Source: Leucobacter celer subsp. astrifaciens (GTDB lineage Bacteria; Actinomycetota; Actinomycetes; Actinomycetales; Microbacteriaceae). From it: a DNA stretch of 64,000 bases. The notes beneath the pieces were generated by a model, which saw only the letters and a list, made by a program, of their open reading frames with translations, was not told the origin of the DNA and did no database searches. A program made the translations under genes and the position numbers. Shown here piece after piece: positions 29,079 through 38,039 of this stretch (position 1 is its first letter; each line of letters starts with the position of its first letter). The DNA lies in NCBI RefSeq assembly GCF_001273835.1, contig NZ_JHEI01000134.1, positions 310,001-374,000 of the forward strand. The letters are read 5' to 3'.

Positions 29079-29090
29079 TTGTCCTATCAA
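29079..29090. promoter_or_regulatory. Candidate IolR site 3 upstream of iolE (TTGT-CCTA-TCAA)
   Basis: It matches the TTGT-N4-ACAA pattern with one substitution and lies in an AT-richer promoter region 62 bases before the iolE start. The same 12 bases recur with one change at 39961. Confidence 0.65.
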
Positions 29091-29151
29091 AGTAGGGATT
29101 CGAGGGTAGACTATTGCGGTACCGAGACATCACGAGAAAGCGCGTGAGCAG

Positions 29152-30078
29152 ATGAGCAACGAAGCAGTCGACAACCCGGGCCTGCGCATCGGCACGGCCC
29201 CCGATTCGTGGGGCGTCTGGTTCGCCGACGACCCGAAGCAGGTGCCCTGGGAGCGCTTCCTCGACGAGGTGGTGGCCTCCGGGTACCAGTGGATCGAGCT
29301 CGGCCCGTACGGCTATCTGCCGACCGATCCGCATCAGCTCGAGGACGAGCTCGGTAAGCGCGGCCTCAAGCTCTCGGCCGGCACCGTCTTCACGGGCTTC
29401 CACAAGGGCGAGGAGCAGTGGCAGCGCGCGTGGGATCAGGCGCTCGCCGTCGCGGGCCTCGCGTCGAAGCTCGGCGCGGAGCACCTCGTCGTGATCCCGG
29501 ATCTCTGGCGCAGCGACGCGACGAGCGAGGTGCTCGAGCCGCGCACGCTCACCGACGAGCAGTGGCAGAAGCTCGGAGCGGGCCATGACCGCCTGGGCAA
29601 GGCGCTGCTCGAGGAGTTCGGCATGCGGCGGCAGTTCCACTCCCACGCCGACAGCCACATCGGCACCACCCGCGAGGTGCTGCGCTTCCTCGACGAGACC
29701 GACCCGCGGTACACCAACCTCTGCCTCGACACCGGCCACTTCGCCTACTACGGCGGCGACAACGTGAAGCTCATCGAGGAGCGGCCCGAGCGCATCGGCT
29801 ATCTGCACCTCAAACAGGTCGATCCCACGCTGCTCTTCGACGTGCTGAAGAACGACGTGCCGTTCGCCGAGGCCGTCACCGAGGGCATCATGATCGAGCC
29901 GCCGCACGGCGTTCCCGACCTGGCGCCGATCATCGAGGCCGTCGCCAGGATCGATCCCGAGATCTTCGCGATCGTCGAGCAGGACATGTACGGCTGCGAC
30001 GTCGACCGTCCGTTCCCCATCGCCCGGCGCACCCGCGAGCACATCTTCGGCTGCACGCACATGGCGCGGATCGCGTAG
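29152..30078 (+). CDS. iolE: Inosose dehydratase-like TIM-barrel protein (IolE)
   Basis: A 308-residue AP-endonuclease-2-type TIM barrel. The N-terminus RIGTAPDSWGVWFADDP and IELGPYGYLPTDP are typical of IolE, which dehydrates 2-keto-myo-inositol to the trihydroxy-dione. The metal-ligand segments are RQFHSHADSHIGTTRE, NLCLDTGHFAYYGGD and GYLHLKQVDP near residues 160-225, with the last acidic ligand in FAIVEQDMYG. IolI/IolH-type isomerase activity is the alternative, but no other gene of the first cluster fits IolE better. It has its own promoter region with an IolR-like site. Confidence 0.82.
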   Translation: MSNEAVDNPGLRIGTAPDSWGVWFADDPKQVPWERFLDEVVASGYQWIELGPYGYLPTDPHQLEDELGKRGLKLSAGTVFTGFHKGEEQWQRAWDQALAVAGLASKLGAEHLVVIPDLWRSDATSEVLEPRTLTDEQWQKLGAGHDRLGKALLEEFGMRRQFHSHADSHIGTTREVLRFLDETDPRYTNLCLDTGHFAYYGGDNVKLIEERPERIGYLHLKQVDPTLLFDVLKNDVPFAEAVTEGIMIEPPHGVPDLAPIIEAVARIDPEIFAIVEQDMYGCDVDRPFPIARRTREHIFGCTHMARIA

Positions 30079-30127
30079 CGCCCCGCCCGCGCGAACGCCC
30101 CACCCGTATCCCGCGCGAACACCTACC

Positions 30128-30214
30128 CGTCATCCTGCGGCCGCGAAGCGGATCGCAGGATCCAGACACCATACGACGAGATCCTGCGACTCACTCCGTT
30201 CGCGCAGGATGACG
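30128..30214. repeat. Family A palindromic repeat, copy 3 (before iolG)
   Basis: CGTCATCCTGCGGCCGCGAAG at the left and CGCAGGATGACG at the right, with inner GATCGCAGGATCC and GATCCTGCGACTC. It ends 22 bases before the iolG ATG. Confidence 0.85.
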
Positions 30215-30236
30215 AAACCGAAAACGAGGAACACCC

Positions 30237-31253
30237 ATGACCGAGGATCTCCGCATCGCTGTCGTCGGCGCCGGCATGATGGGCGCCGACCACATCAAGC
30301 GCATCACCCACCGCATCGCGGGCGCCTGCGTCTCCGCGATCGTCGAACCCGACGCCGGCCGCGCCGAGGCGGCCGCGCAGAACGCTCCGGGATCCGCCGC
30401 GTTCACGAGCATCGAGGAGGCGATCGCCGCCGACGCGATGGACGCCGTGCTCATCGCCACGCCGGGGCAGTTCCACGCCCCGGTGCTGAAGCCCGCGCTC
30501 GACGCCCGGCTGCCGATCCTGTGCGAGAAGCCCCTCACCCAGGATTCGGCGTCGTCGCTCGAGATCCTCGAGCTCGAGCAGCAGCTCGACCGGCCGCACA
30601 TCCAGCTCGGCTTCATGCGGCGCTTCGACGCCGAGTACCAGGCGCTGCGCGAGCTCGTCGTCTCGGGCGAGAGCGGCGAGCTGCTCATGGTGCGCGCCCT
30701 GCACCGCAACCCGTCCGTGCCCGAGAGCTACACGAACGACATGCTCATCACCGACTCGGTGGTGCACGAGTTCGACGTGGTGCCGTGGCTCGCGGGATCC
30801 CGCGTGGTGAGCGTCGAGGTGAAACACCCGCGTCGCAACTCGCTCGCCCCCGAGCGCCTGAGCGAGCCGATCCTCGTCATCATGGAGCTCGAGAACGGCG
30901 TGCTCGTCGACGTCGAGATGAACGTGAGCGTGCAGTTCGGCTACCAGGTCGCCACGGAGGCCGTCTTCGAGGAGGGGATCGCCCGTATCGGCCAGCCCGC
31001 CGGACTGCAGCGCTGGGACAGCGGCTTCTTCCGGGTGAAGGATCACGAGAGCTTCGTCACCCGCTTCGCCGCCGCCTACGACGCGCAGATCCAGCGCTGG
31101 GTCGACGCGGTGCGCCGCGGCGACCTCATCGACGGCCCCAACGCGTGGGACGGCTACCTCGTCGCCCTCTCGTGCGAGGCCGGCGTCCAGGCGCTGCACG
31201 GCGGCGGCATCGTGCCCGTCGAGGCGCCCGAGCGCCCCGCCTTCTACGCCTGA
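30237..31253 (+). CDS. iolG: Myo-inositol 2-dehydrogenase (Gfo/Idh/MocA family)
   Basis: A 338-residue NAD-dependent dehydrogenase that oxidises myo-inositol to 2-keto-myo-inositol. The Rossmann motif VVGAGMMGADHIKRI opens the protein, and CEKPLTQD near residue 97 carries the catalytic lysine. The DxxxH catalytic pair is in TDSVVHEFDVVPWL near residue 175. FMRRFDAEY near residue 125 is typical of inositol dehydrogenases. It lies between IolE and IolH genes and is the best IolG candidate among seven family members in the window. D-chiro-inositol activity is possible. Confidence 0.88.
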   Translation: MTEDLRIAVVGAGMMGADHIKRITHRIAGACVSAIVEPDAGRAEAAAQNAPGSAAFTSIEEAIAADAMDAVLIATPGQFHAPVLKPALDARLPILCEKPLTQDSASSLEILELEQQLDRPHIQLGFMRRFDAEYQALRELVVSGESGELLMVRALHRNPSVPESYTNDMLITDSVVHEFDVVPWLAGSRVVSVEVKHPRRNSLAPERLSEPILVIMELENGVLVDVEMNVSVQFGYQVATEAVFEEGIARIGQPAGLQRWDSGFFRVKDHESFVTRFAAAYDAQIQRWVDAVRRGDLIDGPNAWDGYLVALSCEAGVQALHGGGIVPVEAPERPAFYA

Positions 31254-31273
31254 CCGCACCCGGCGGATCCTCC

Positions 31274-31335
31274 CGTCATTCTGCGCGCAGTCGCAGAATC
31301 CAGCACCGAGATCCTGCGACTTCGCGCAGGATGAC
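31274..31335. repeat. Family A palindromic repeat, copy 4 (before iolH)
   Basis: A short form: CGTCATTCTGCGCGC, CGCAGAATCCAGCA, then GATCCTGCGACTTCGCGCAGG and ATGACA. It ends 21 bases before the iolH ATG, directly followed by AAAGGAG. Confidence 0.85.
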
Positions 31336-31356
31336 AGCACAGCAAAGGAGCCCCCC

Positions 31357-32229
31357 ATGGTCCGCATCGCCCTCGATCCCACGCCCTACAACGACTCGGT
31401 GCATCTGCTCGACTTCCCCGACCTGGTCGCCCGGCTCGGCTACGAGTACCTGCAGCTCACCCCGAGCCCCGATTTCGGGCGGCACTTCCACCACCCGAAG
31501 GTCGACAGCGACATGATCGCGAAGCTGAAGAAGCGCGCGCGCGACGCCGGGGTGACGATCACCTCCGTGCTGCCGGTGCAGCGCTTCGGCGGACCCGAGG
31601 AGCACCAGCTCCAGGCCGCGATCCGCAACACGACCCGGTACATCGAGATCGCGGCCGAGCTCGAGGCGCCGATCGTGAACACCGAGTTCTCGGGCCGGCC
31701 CGAGCGCGAGGAGGAGTCGGAGAACTGCTTCTACCGGGCGATGGACGCCCTGATCCCGGTGCTCGAGCGCGAGGGCGTCACACTCAACTTCGACCCTCAC
31801 CCCGACGACTTCGTCGAGGACGGGCTCGAGGCGTGGCGCATCATCCGCGGCCTCAACACCGACCGCGTCGGCTTCGTGTACGTGGGATCGCACACCTTCC
31901 ACTACGGCGACCGCGCGACCACGCTGCTGCCCGAGATCGGCGACCGCCTGGGCGCCGTGTACACGGCCGACACCTTCGACCACAACCGGTCGAACGGGCT
32001 GCGGTACATCACCAACCCGCCCGGCAACGCCGTGCGCGTGCACCAGCACCTGGCGATCGGCGACGGCGACGTGGACTGGACGGAGCTCTTCGGCGTGCTG
32101 AAGCAGACGGGCTACCTCGACCGCGAGGACGCGCTCATCGTCTCGAACGTCTTCGCCGAGGACGAGCGCGCCGACGAGATCTCGCGGTTCCAGCTCGCGA
32201 AGATCAGGGAGCTGATCGCCGCGGCCTGA
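31357..32229 (+). CDS. iolH: IolH-like TIM-barrel protein
   Basis: A 290-residue sugar-phosphate isomerase/epimerase-type barrel that matches B. subtilis IolH along its length. Shared features are YEYLQLTPSPDF near the start, HHPKVDSD, NTEFSGRPEREE, FDPHPDDFVEDG, AVYTADTFDHNRSNGLRYI and NPPGNAVRVHQHLAIGDGDVDW. Its exact reaction in inositol breakdown is, as far as I know, not settled. AAAGGAG sits 9 bases before the ATG, right after a family A repeat. It is the last catabolic gene of the plus-strand series before the transporter pair. Confidence 0.82.
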   Translation: MVRIALDPTPYNDSVHLLDFPDLVARLGYEYLQLTPSPDFGRHFHHPKVDSDMIAKLKKRARDAGVTITSVLPVQRFGGPEEHQLQAAIRNTTRYIEIAAELEAPIVNTEFSGRPEREEESENCFYRAMDALIPVLEREGVTLNFDPHPDDFVEDGLEAWRIIRGLNTDRVGFVYVGSHTFHYGDRATTLLPEIGDRLGAVYTADTFDHNRSNGLRYITNPPGNAVRVHQHLAIGDGDVDWTELFGVLKQTGYLDREDALIVSNVFAEDERADEISRFQLAKIRELIAAA

Positions 32230-32291
32230 TCCCGCCGCGATCCGGTCCCCGGCCGACGGCGAACCCGGTGCGCGGCCCCCCGGGTGCCGCC

Positions 32292-33047
32292 TCAGCCCAC
32301 CAGCAGGTAGACCGCGCCGAGGACCGTGCAGACCACGACCGCCCACTCGAAGGTGCGCTGCTCGATGCGCAGGGCGATCCAGCGCCCCACGAAGGCCCCT
32401 GCGATCACGCCGGGCACGAGCACCAGGTCGAGCAGCAGCGTGCTCGGGGTGATGAGCCCGAGGCCCACCGAGACGGGCACCTTCGCGAGGTTGATCACCG
32501 CGAAGAACCACGCCGCGGTGCCGAGGAACGCCTTCACGGGGAAGCGGGCGGCGATGAAGTACATCGACATCACGGGGCCGCCGGCGTTCGCCACCATGGT
32601 GGTGAAGCCGCCGAGCGAGCCGTAGCCGATGCGCGCGGCACGGCCCGATCCCGGACCCCCGGCCGAGACGGTGCGCCGCCGCTGCCACAGCGTGAACGCG
32701 ATGATCAGCAGCAGGATCACGCCGATGACCCGCCGTACCCACCCGTCATCGGCGAGGGCGAGGAAGAGGGCGCCGGCCACGACGCCGGCGACCACGGCGG
32801 GGATGAGCTTGACGAGCGTCCCCCAGTCGGCGTGGCGGCGGTAGCTGAGCAGCGCGAAGACGTCGCCGACGATGAGCAGCAGCAGCAGGGCCCCGGTCGA
32901 GGCCTTGGCGGGCAGGATCGCGGCGAACACGGCGATGGAGAGCGTGTTGATGCCGGGGAGCGCGGTCTTCGAGACGCCGACGAGCATCGCCGCGAGCGCC
33001 AGCAGCATCCACGCGACGGGAGCGAGTTCCGGGAGCAGCGACGTCAC
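32292..33047 (-). CDS. TSUP-family (TauE/SafE, DUF81) membrane transporter
   Basis: A 251-residue protein with seven or eight predicted helices and the repeated glycine-rich segments of the sulfite/sulfonate exporter family (MLVGVSKTALPGINTLSIAVF near the start, GGFTTMVANAGGPVMSMYF in the second half). Substrates in this family include organosulfur compounds and small carboxylates; nothing here decides. It faces away from the iolT gene with a 108-base shared promoter region, so it may be co-induced with inositol use. Confidence 0.85.
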   Translation of the reverse strand: MTSLLPELAPVAWMLLALAAMLVGVSKTALPGINTLSIAVFAAILPAKASTGALLLLLIVGDVFALLSYRRHADWGTLVKLIPAVVAGVVAGALFLALADDGWVRRVIGVILLLIIAFTLWQRRRTVSAGGPGSGRAARIGYGSLGGFTTMVANAGGPVMSMYFIAARFPVKAFLGTAAWFFAVINLAKVPVSVGLGLITPSTLLLDLVLVPGVIAGAFVGRWIALRIEQRTFEWAVVVCTVLGAVYLLVG

Positions 33048-33081
33048 GGGCCAACCATACCCGAAAGGAGAGTTTGTTGTT

Positions 33082-33093
33082 ATGTAACGACAT
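33082..33093. promoter_or_regulatory. Candidate IolR site 4 upstream of iolT (ATGT-AACG-ACAT)
   Basis: The TGT-N4-ACA core lies in the AT-rich gap between the TSUP and iolT genes. The bases TGTAACGACATT recur exactly at 51119-51130, upstream of the sugar ABC importer. Confidence 0.5.
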
Positions 33094-33155
33094 TGTTAAG
33101 CTGCAGTGTGCGTTCTGTTTCTTGCGCGGAACGCCCGACTGACGAAGGAGTCCCA

Positions 33156-34592
33156 TTGGCCTCAGGAACGATCGATCCGAGTACATCGACGCTGCCCTCG
33201 CTCACCGACGGGCCGCATCGCAAACGGCTCGGTCTCGTCGCGCTGATCGCGACCTTCGGAGGGCTGCTGTTCGGGTACGACACGGGCGTCATCAACGGCG
33301 CACTGCGCCCCATGGCCGCCGAGCTGGGGCTCAACCCCTTCACCGAGGGTGTCGTCACGAGCTCCCTGATCTTCGCCGCCGCAATCGGCGCCATGTTCTG
33401 CGGGCGCCTCGCCGACGGCTGGGGGCGCCGCAAGACGATCATCCTGCTCGCCGTGCTGTTCTTCGTCGGCACCCTCTTCGTCGTCGCCGCTCCGGGGCTC
33501 ACCGTGCTCGTGATCGGCCGCATCCTGCTCGGCCTCGCCGTGGGCGGCGCCTCGACCGTGGTGCCCGTGTTCCTCGCCGAGATGGCCCCGTATGAGATCC
33601 GCGGCTCGCTCGCGGGCCGCAACGAGCTCATGATCGTGGTCGGCCAGCTCGCAGCATTCGTCGTCAACGCGATCATCGGCAACGCGCTCGGGCATCTCGA
33701 CGGCGTGTGGCGCATCATGTTCGCCATCTGCGCGCTGCCGGCCATCGCGCTGTTCTTCGGCATGATGCGAGTGCCCGAGTCGCCGCGCTGGCTCATGGAG
33801 AAGGGGCGCGAGGCCGAGGCTCTCGCGGTGCTGCGGTCCGTGCGCTCCGAGGATCGGGCCGTCGCCGAGATGCGCGATCTCGAGCGCATCGCCGCGGAGG
33901 AGGCCGGCGAGACCCGGCTCGGCTGGCGCGCGATCTTCTCGAATCGCAACCTGCTGAAGATCCTGCTCATCGGCGTGGGCGTGGGCATCGCCCAGCAGCT
34001 CACCGGCATCAACTCGATCATGTACTTCGGGCAGACCGTGCTCGTGGAATCGGGCTTCGACGAGCGCGCGGCCCTCGTGGCCAACATCGCCCCCGGTGTG
34101 ATCGCCGTGATCGGCGCCGTCATCGCGCTCGCCATGATGGACCGCTTCGATCGCCGCAAGACGTTCATCACCGGCCTGACGCTCACCACGAGCAGCCACC
34201 TGCTCATCGGCCTCGCCTCGATGGCGCTGCCGGTGGGTCACCCGCTGCGCCCCTGGGTGATCCTCTTCCTCGTGGTGCTGTTCGTGGGGTCGATGCAGAC
34301 CTTCCTGAACGTGGCCGTGTGGGTATACCTGTCCGAGATCTTCCCCCTGCACATGCGCGGTTTCGGCATGGGCTTCTCGGTCTTCATGCTGTGGGTGACG
34401 AACGGCTTCCTGTCGCTGTACTTCCTGTCGCTCGTCGACGCCGTGGGGATCACCGGCACCTTCTACCTCTTCGCGGCCGTGGGCCTGGTGGCGCTGCTCT
34501 TCGTCTGGAGGTTCGTACCCGAGACGCGCGGACGCACCCTCGAGGAGCTCGAGGAGGACGTGACAACCGGCGCGATCTACCTGCAGAAGTAG
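33156..34592 (+). CDS. iolT: MFS sugar porter, IolT-type inositol transporter
   Basis: A 478-residue proton-coupled symporter with twelve predicted helices. Sugar-porter signatures are GGLLFGYDTGVINGAL in helix 1, GRLADGWGRRK, PESPRWLMEKGR, QQLTGINSIMYFG in helix 7 and PETRGRTLEELEE at the end of helix 12. The frame is open far upstream, but GAAGGAG lies 5 bases before TTG at 33156, making this rare start the best choice; no ATG is near. IolT identity is inferred from family and location after the iol genes; glucose uptake is also known for such porters. Confidence 0.88.
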   Translation: MASGTIDPSTSTLPSLTDGPHRKRLGLVALIATFGGLLFGYDTGVINGALRPMAAELGLNPFTEGVVTSSLIFAAAIGAMFCGRLADGWGRRKTIILLAVLFFVGTLFVVAAPGLTVLVIGRILLGLAVGGASTVVPVFLAEMAPYEIRGSLAGRNELMIVVGQLAAFVVNAIIGNALGHLDGVWRIMFAICALPAIALFFGMMRVPESPRWLMEKGREAEALAVLRSVRSEDRAVAEMRDLERIAAEEAGETRLGWRAIFSNRNLLKILLIGVGVGIAQQLTGINSIMYFGQTVLVESGFDERAALVANIAPGVIAVIGAVIALAMMDRFDRRKTFITGLTLTTSSHLLIGLASMALPVGHPLRPWVILFLVVLFVGSMQTFLNVAVWVYLSEIFPLHMRGFGMGFSVFMLWVTNGFLSLYFLSLVDAVGITGTFYLFAAVGLVALLFVWRFVPETRGRTLEELEEDVTTGAIYLQK

Positions 34593-34660
34593 GCCGCCGC
34601 TCGCCTCGCTCGTCCCGCGCACGGGGACGCGAATCGCTCCGTCCCGCCGCGAGAGCGGGG

Positions 34661-35530
34661 CTACTCCGGGAAGATCTGCCCGACCGCCTCGCGCTTCTCG
34701 GCCTGGAAGCCGTCCTCGGCGCGGCCGAGCGCCCAGTAGGCCGAGAGCGAGAGCGCGCGGCGGTCGATGCCCCAATCGTCGTGCAGCAGCGCGCGCAGCC
34801 CCTTGATCGATTCGCGCTCGCCGTGGGCGAAGACCTCGGGCAGCACATCCGGTCGCGGCAGGGCACGCGCGGCCTCGACGAGCACGGTCCCGTGGACCGC
34901 CTCGCCTGCAGCGGTGCGCCGGTGCAGCCAGCGCACCTCGACACCCGCGGGGCGGGCCAGTTCGATCTCGTCGTCCGCATCGCCGACCTCGATGAGCGCG
35001 AGGCCCTTCGACTCCGCGGGCATGGCCTCGAGCGCGGCGGCGATGGCCGGGAGCGCCGAGTCGTCGCCGAGCAGCAGCCTCGGCACCGCGGGATCCGCGG
35101 AGGGCTCGTACTGCCCGCCCGGCCCGGAGAGCGAGACGCGATCCCCCGGCTGCGCGCGTGCGGCCCAGGGGCCGGCGATGCCCTCGTCGCCGTGCACGAC
35201 GAAGTCGATGGCCATCGTGCCCGCGGCCTCGTCGATCGAGCGGACCGTGTAGGTGCGTCGCACCGGCAGGTCCTCGAGCGGGAGGATCTCGCGCAGCGCC
35301 TCGAGGTCGTACGGCGGGGTGAGCCCGAGCTCGGGCTTCGCGAAGAGCATCTTCACGTACTTGTCGGTCTTCGCGATCCGATCCGGATCGGCTTCGCCGA
35401 TGAACGCGGCGAAGTCCTCCCCGCCGAGGTGCACGCGCACGAGGTGCGGACTCACCTGCTCGGTGCGGTCGACGGTGAAGACGCGCTGGGGGCCGCCGCG
35501 ACGACGCGCGGGGGTGGTGGTTTCGCTCAT
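34661..35530 (-). CDS. Siderophore-interacting protein (flavin ferric-siderophore reductase)
   Basis: A 289-residue SIP-family protein predicted to reduce ferric siderophores in the cytoplasm with FAD and NAD(P)H. The FAD-binding half has RRTYTVRSIDE and DFVVHGDEGIAGPWAARAQPGD. The C-terminal SIP domain has LLLGDDSALPAIAAALEAMP, then VFAHGERESIKGLRALLHDD, and ends SLSAYWALGRAEDGFQAEKR. All are canonical. It sits alone between the sugar clusters with no iron gene nearby. Confidence 0.9.
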   Translation of the reverse strand: MSETTTPARRRGGPQRVFTVDRTEQVSPHLVRVHLGGEDFAAFIGEADPDRIAKTDKYVKMLFAKPELGLTPPYDLEALREILPLEDLPVRRTYTVRSIDEAAGTMAIDFVVHGDEGIAGPWAARAQPGDRVSLSGPGGQYEPSADPAVPRLLLGDDSALPAIAAALEAMPAESKGLALIEVGDADDEIELARPAGVEVRWLHRRTAAGEAVHGTVLVEAARALPRPDVLPEVFAHGERESIKGLRALLHDDWGIDRRALSLSAYWALGRAEDGFQAEKREAVGQIFPE

Positions 35531-35613
35531 CTCCTCACCGTACTCCGTATCGAGCCGCGGATTCCAGCTTCATCTGATGATGAAGCCGAATGGTGCCGAC
35601 GCCCCCGAGCGAC

Positions 35614-36615
35614 CTACGCGTCGAGCGCAGCGTCGGCGTCGCGCAGTACCCGCGCGGCGACCTCGAGCCCCTCGATGCGGCCGAGCGAGACGTCCTCGTG
35701 CTCGATGTTGACCCACATCTCCGGGTCGACCTCGCGCAGGGCGCGCAGGAACTCGGTCCAGAACGCGGTGTCGTGGCCCTTGCCGAGCGCCACGAAGTCC
35801 CACGCCGACTGCTTCGGCCACTCGTTGGCCCACTCGTCGCCGCCCAGGTTGGTGCGGGGCTCGTCGGCGGAGAGGCGGCGGAAGGAGTTGTCGAGCACGC
35901 CGTTGAGCCGCGCGAACTCGGGGTTGACGCGCACGTCCTTGGCGGCGGCGTGGAAGACCAGCTCGCCGAGGTGGCGCACCACGGCCACGGGATCCATCTG
36001 CTGCCAGAACAGGTGCGAGGCGTCGAGCTCGACGCCCACGTGGGTGGCGCCCGTGAGCTCGATGAGCTTGTGCACGTCGGCCGAGTTGAACACGACGTTC
36101 TGCGGGTGCAGCTCGAGCGCCACCTTGACGCCGTGGTCGGCGGCGAAGCGGTCGATCTCGCGCCAGAACTTCGCGGTCGTATCCCACTGGTAGTCGAGCA
36201 CGTCGAGCGCAGCCGAGTTCCAGGCGTTGACGACCCAGTTGACGACGGTCGCGCCGGGCTCGCCGCCGGGCAGACCCGACATGGTGACGACGCGATCCTG
36301 CCCGAGGCGGGCCGCGAGCTCGATCGAGCGGCGCACATCGGCCGCGTGGGCGTCGCCGATGAGCGGCTTCGGGTGCAGCGGGTTGCCGTTGCAGTTGAGG
36401 CCGGCGATCGAGACGCCGGTGCCCTCGAACTGGCCGAGGAACTCGTCGCGGGCGGCGTCGGAGGCGAGGACGTCGTCGCGGTTCGGGATGTGGATCGGCG
36501 GCAGGAAGCCCCCGGTGTTGAGTTCGATGCCGGTGAGGCCGAGGCCGCGCACGACCTCGATGGCCTCGGGGAGGCTGCGGTCGTGCAGGATCGCGTTGTA
36601 GACGCCGAGTTTCAT
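35614..36615 (-). CDS. Sugar phosphate isomerase/epimerase-like TIM barrel
   Basis: A 333-residue xylose-isomerase-like barrel. It opens MKLGVYNAILHDRSLPEAI and has IELNTGGFLPPIHIPNRDD, GVKVALELHPQNVVFNSADVH, GVELDASHLFWQ, HAAAKDVRVN and a closing WVNIEHEDVSLG. These are the expected metal-ligand strands (E-H, D-H, H and E). The proteins I know with this pattern are sugar or cyclitol isomerases, epimerases or dehydratases partnered with a Gfo/Idh dehydrogenase. It is the second gene of a two-gene operon, 3 bases after its partner, controlled from the divergent LacI region. Confidence 0.85.
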   Translation of the reverse strand: MKLGVYNAILHDRSLPEAIEVVRGLGLTGIELNTGGFLPPIHIPNRDDVLASDAARDEFLGQFEGTGVSIAGLNCNGNPLHPKPLIGDAHAADVRRSIELAARLGQDRVVTMSGLPGGEPGATVVNWVVNAWNSAALDVLDYQWDTTAKFWREIDRFAADHGVKVALELHPQNVVFNSADVHKLIELTGATHVGVELDASHLFWQQMDPVAVVRHLGELVFHAAAKDVRVNPEFARLNGVLDNSFRRLSADEPRTNLGGDEWANEWPKQSAWDFVALGKGHDTAFWTEFLRALREVDPEMWVNIEHEDVSLGRIEGLEVAARVLRDADAALDA

Positions 36616-36618
36616 GGG

Positions 36619-37815
36619 TCAGTTCTCCTTCACGGTGACGGTTGCGCCGCGCTGCGCGGCGGACTCGGCGACGGCGGCGAGGAACTCCATGTTGTGCACG
36701 CCGTCGTCGAAGCTCTTGCACCGGGGGAGCGACTCGGCCTCGGGGATCCCGGCGACCTCCTCGAGGAACGCGCGGGCCTGGTGCACGAACAGGTCGTTCT
36801 GACCGATGCCGACGCCCGGGGCGTCCATGGCCCAGCCGCCCGCGTAGTGGGGGTGGGCGGGGCCGAGCGGCACGGTGCGATAGCCGGCGAGATCGCCCTG
36901 CTCGTCGTGCAGCATCACCTCGACCCGGCCGGGGTTCGTCTGCGACCAGCGCGCCGCGCCCTTCGAGCCGAAGACCTCGAGGACGAGGTCGTTCGGGTGG
37001 CCCGCGGCGACGCGCGACACCTCGAGCGTGCCGACGCAACGCGCGAAGCGGGCGTTGAAGGTCGCGTAGTCGTCGTTCTCGACGGGCGCGAGCTCGTCGC
37101 TGACGTTGCCGCGGGTATGACCCACCACGGCGCCGAGCGGCTTGGGGCGCTCGGTGATCGAGGTGTGGAAGCGGCCGCCGGAGACCTCCTGCACGTCGCC
37201 GCAGAGGTGCTCGGCGATGTACGAGAGATGGCTGCCCACGTCGCCGAGGGCGCCGGATCCCGCGGGGCCCTGGTAGCGCCAGCTCATGGGGGCGTCGGGG
37301 CGGCAGCCGTAGTCGGTCCAGTAGCGGCCCGAGAAGTGCAGCACCTCGCCGAGGCGGCCGTCGTCGATGAGCTTGCGGATGAAGGCGATGCCCGGGGCGC
37401 GGAGGTAGCTGTAGCCGATGCGCGCGAGCGTGCCCTTCGCGTCGGCGGCGCGGGCCGCATCGGCCATCGCTCGCGCGTCTTCGATCGTGTCGCTGAGGGG
37501 CTTCTCGCAGAGCACATGCTTGCCGGCGGCGAGCAGCGCCTCGACGATCTCGCGGTGCAGGAAGTTCGCGACGACCACGCTGACCACATCGATCGAGGGG
37601 TCGTCGACGACGGTGCGCCAGTCGGCGTCGTGCCGGTCGAAGCCGTAGCGCGCCGCGGCCTCGCCGCCGAGTTCGACGTTGATGTCGGCGATCGAGACGA
37701 GGCGGATTTCGGGGAGCGTCGGCTTGTAGAGCGTCGATGCCGCGCGGTAGGCGGCCGCGTGCGCCTTGCCGGCCATGCCTGCGCCGATGACGGCGACGCC
37801 GAGTGAGGCGGTCAT
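36619..37815 (-). CDS. Gfo/Idh/MocA-family oxidoreductase
   Basis: A 398-residue NAD(P)-dependent sugar or cyclitol dehydrogenase. The Rossmann motif is VAVIGAGMAGKAHAAAY and the catalytic lysine is in LCEKPLSDT near residue 113. The catalytic pair D-x3-H is in LGDVGSHLSYIAEHL, with GAARWSQTNPGRVEV following. The ATG at 37815 is preceded by GAAAGGACCTCCC. It shares an operon with the TIM barrel 3 bases downstream and is divergent from lacI, with a TTGGAGCGCTCCAA palindrome between them. The substrate is unknown; a LacI-controlled sugar distinct from myo-inositol is likely. Confidence 0.88.
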   Translation of the reverse strand: MTASLGVAVIGAGMAGKAHAAAYRAASTLYKPTLPEIRLVSIADINVELGGEAAARYGFDRHDADWRTVVDDPSIDVVSVVVANFLHREIVEALLAAGKHVLCEKPLSDTIEDARAMADAARAADAKGTLARIGYSYLRAPGIAFIRKLIDDGRLGEVLHFSGRYWTDYGCRPDAPMSWRYQGPAGSGALGDVGSHLSYIAEHLCGDVQEVSGGRFHTSITERPKPLGAVVGHTRGNVSDELAPVENDDYATFNARFARCVGTLEVSRVAAGHPNDLVLEVFGSKGAARWSQTNPGRVEVMLHDEQGDLAGYRTVPLGPAHPHYAGGWAMDAPGVGIGQNDLFVHQARAFLEEVAGIPEAESLPRCKSFDDGVHNMEFLAAVAESAAQRGATVTVKEN

Positions 37816-37914
37816 GGGAGGTCCTTTCGAGATGCGCGCCGGGTGGCCGGAGCGTGAGGATACGAGGTCGGGAGGAGCGCCGGATCGCGCGCGCGATTCC
37901 GCTCGAATACTGCG

Positions 37915-37928
37915 TTGGAGCGCTCCAA
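37915..37928. promoter_or_regulatory. LacI-type operator TTGGAGCGCTCCAA
   Basis: A perfect 14-base palindrome with central CG (16 bases with the outer G/C), midway between the divergent lacI (38040) and dehydrogenase (37815) genes. LacI-family proteins favour such sites. It is therefore assigned to the adjacent regulator. Confidence 0.75.
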
Positions 37929-38039
37929 CAGAGTTCACGCTAACCTTGATGGGGCCGCGCTGTCAATGCGAAACACCGGAGAGCATTCCGGACCCGGATC
38001 CCGCCGGAGCATCGGCGGTGCGCACGAGAGGAGCCGCGC

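Noticed and set aside
33048..33155. A riboswitch upstream of iolT
   Set aside because: The gap is only 108 bases, shared with a divergent gene, and no known aptamer core was recognised; the operator-like motif explains it better.
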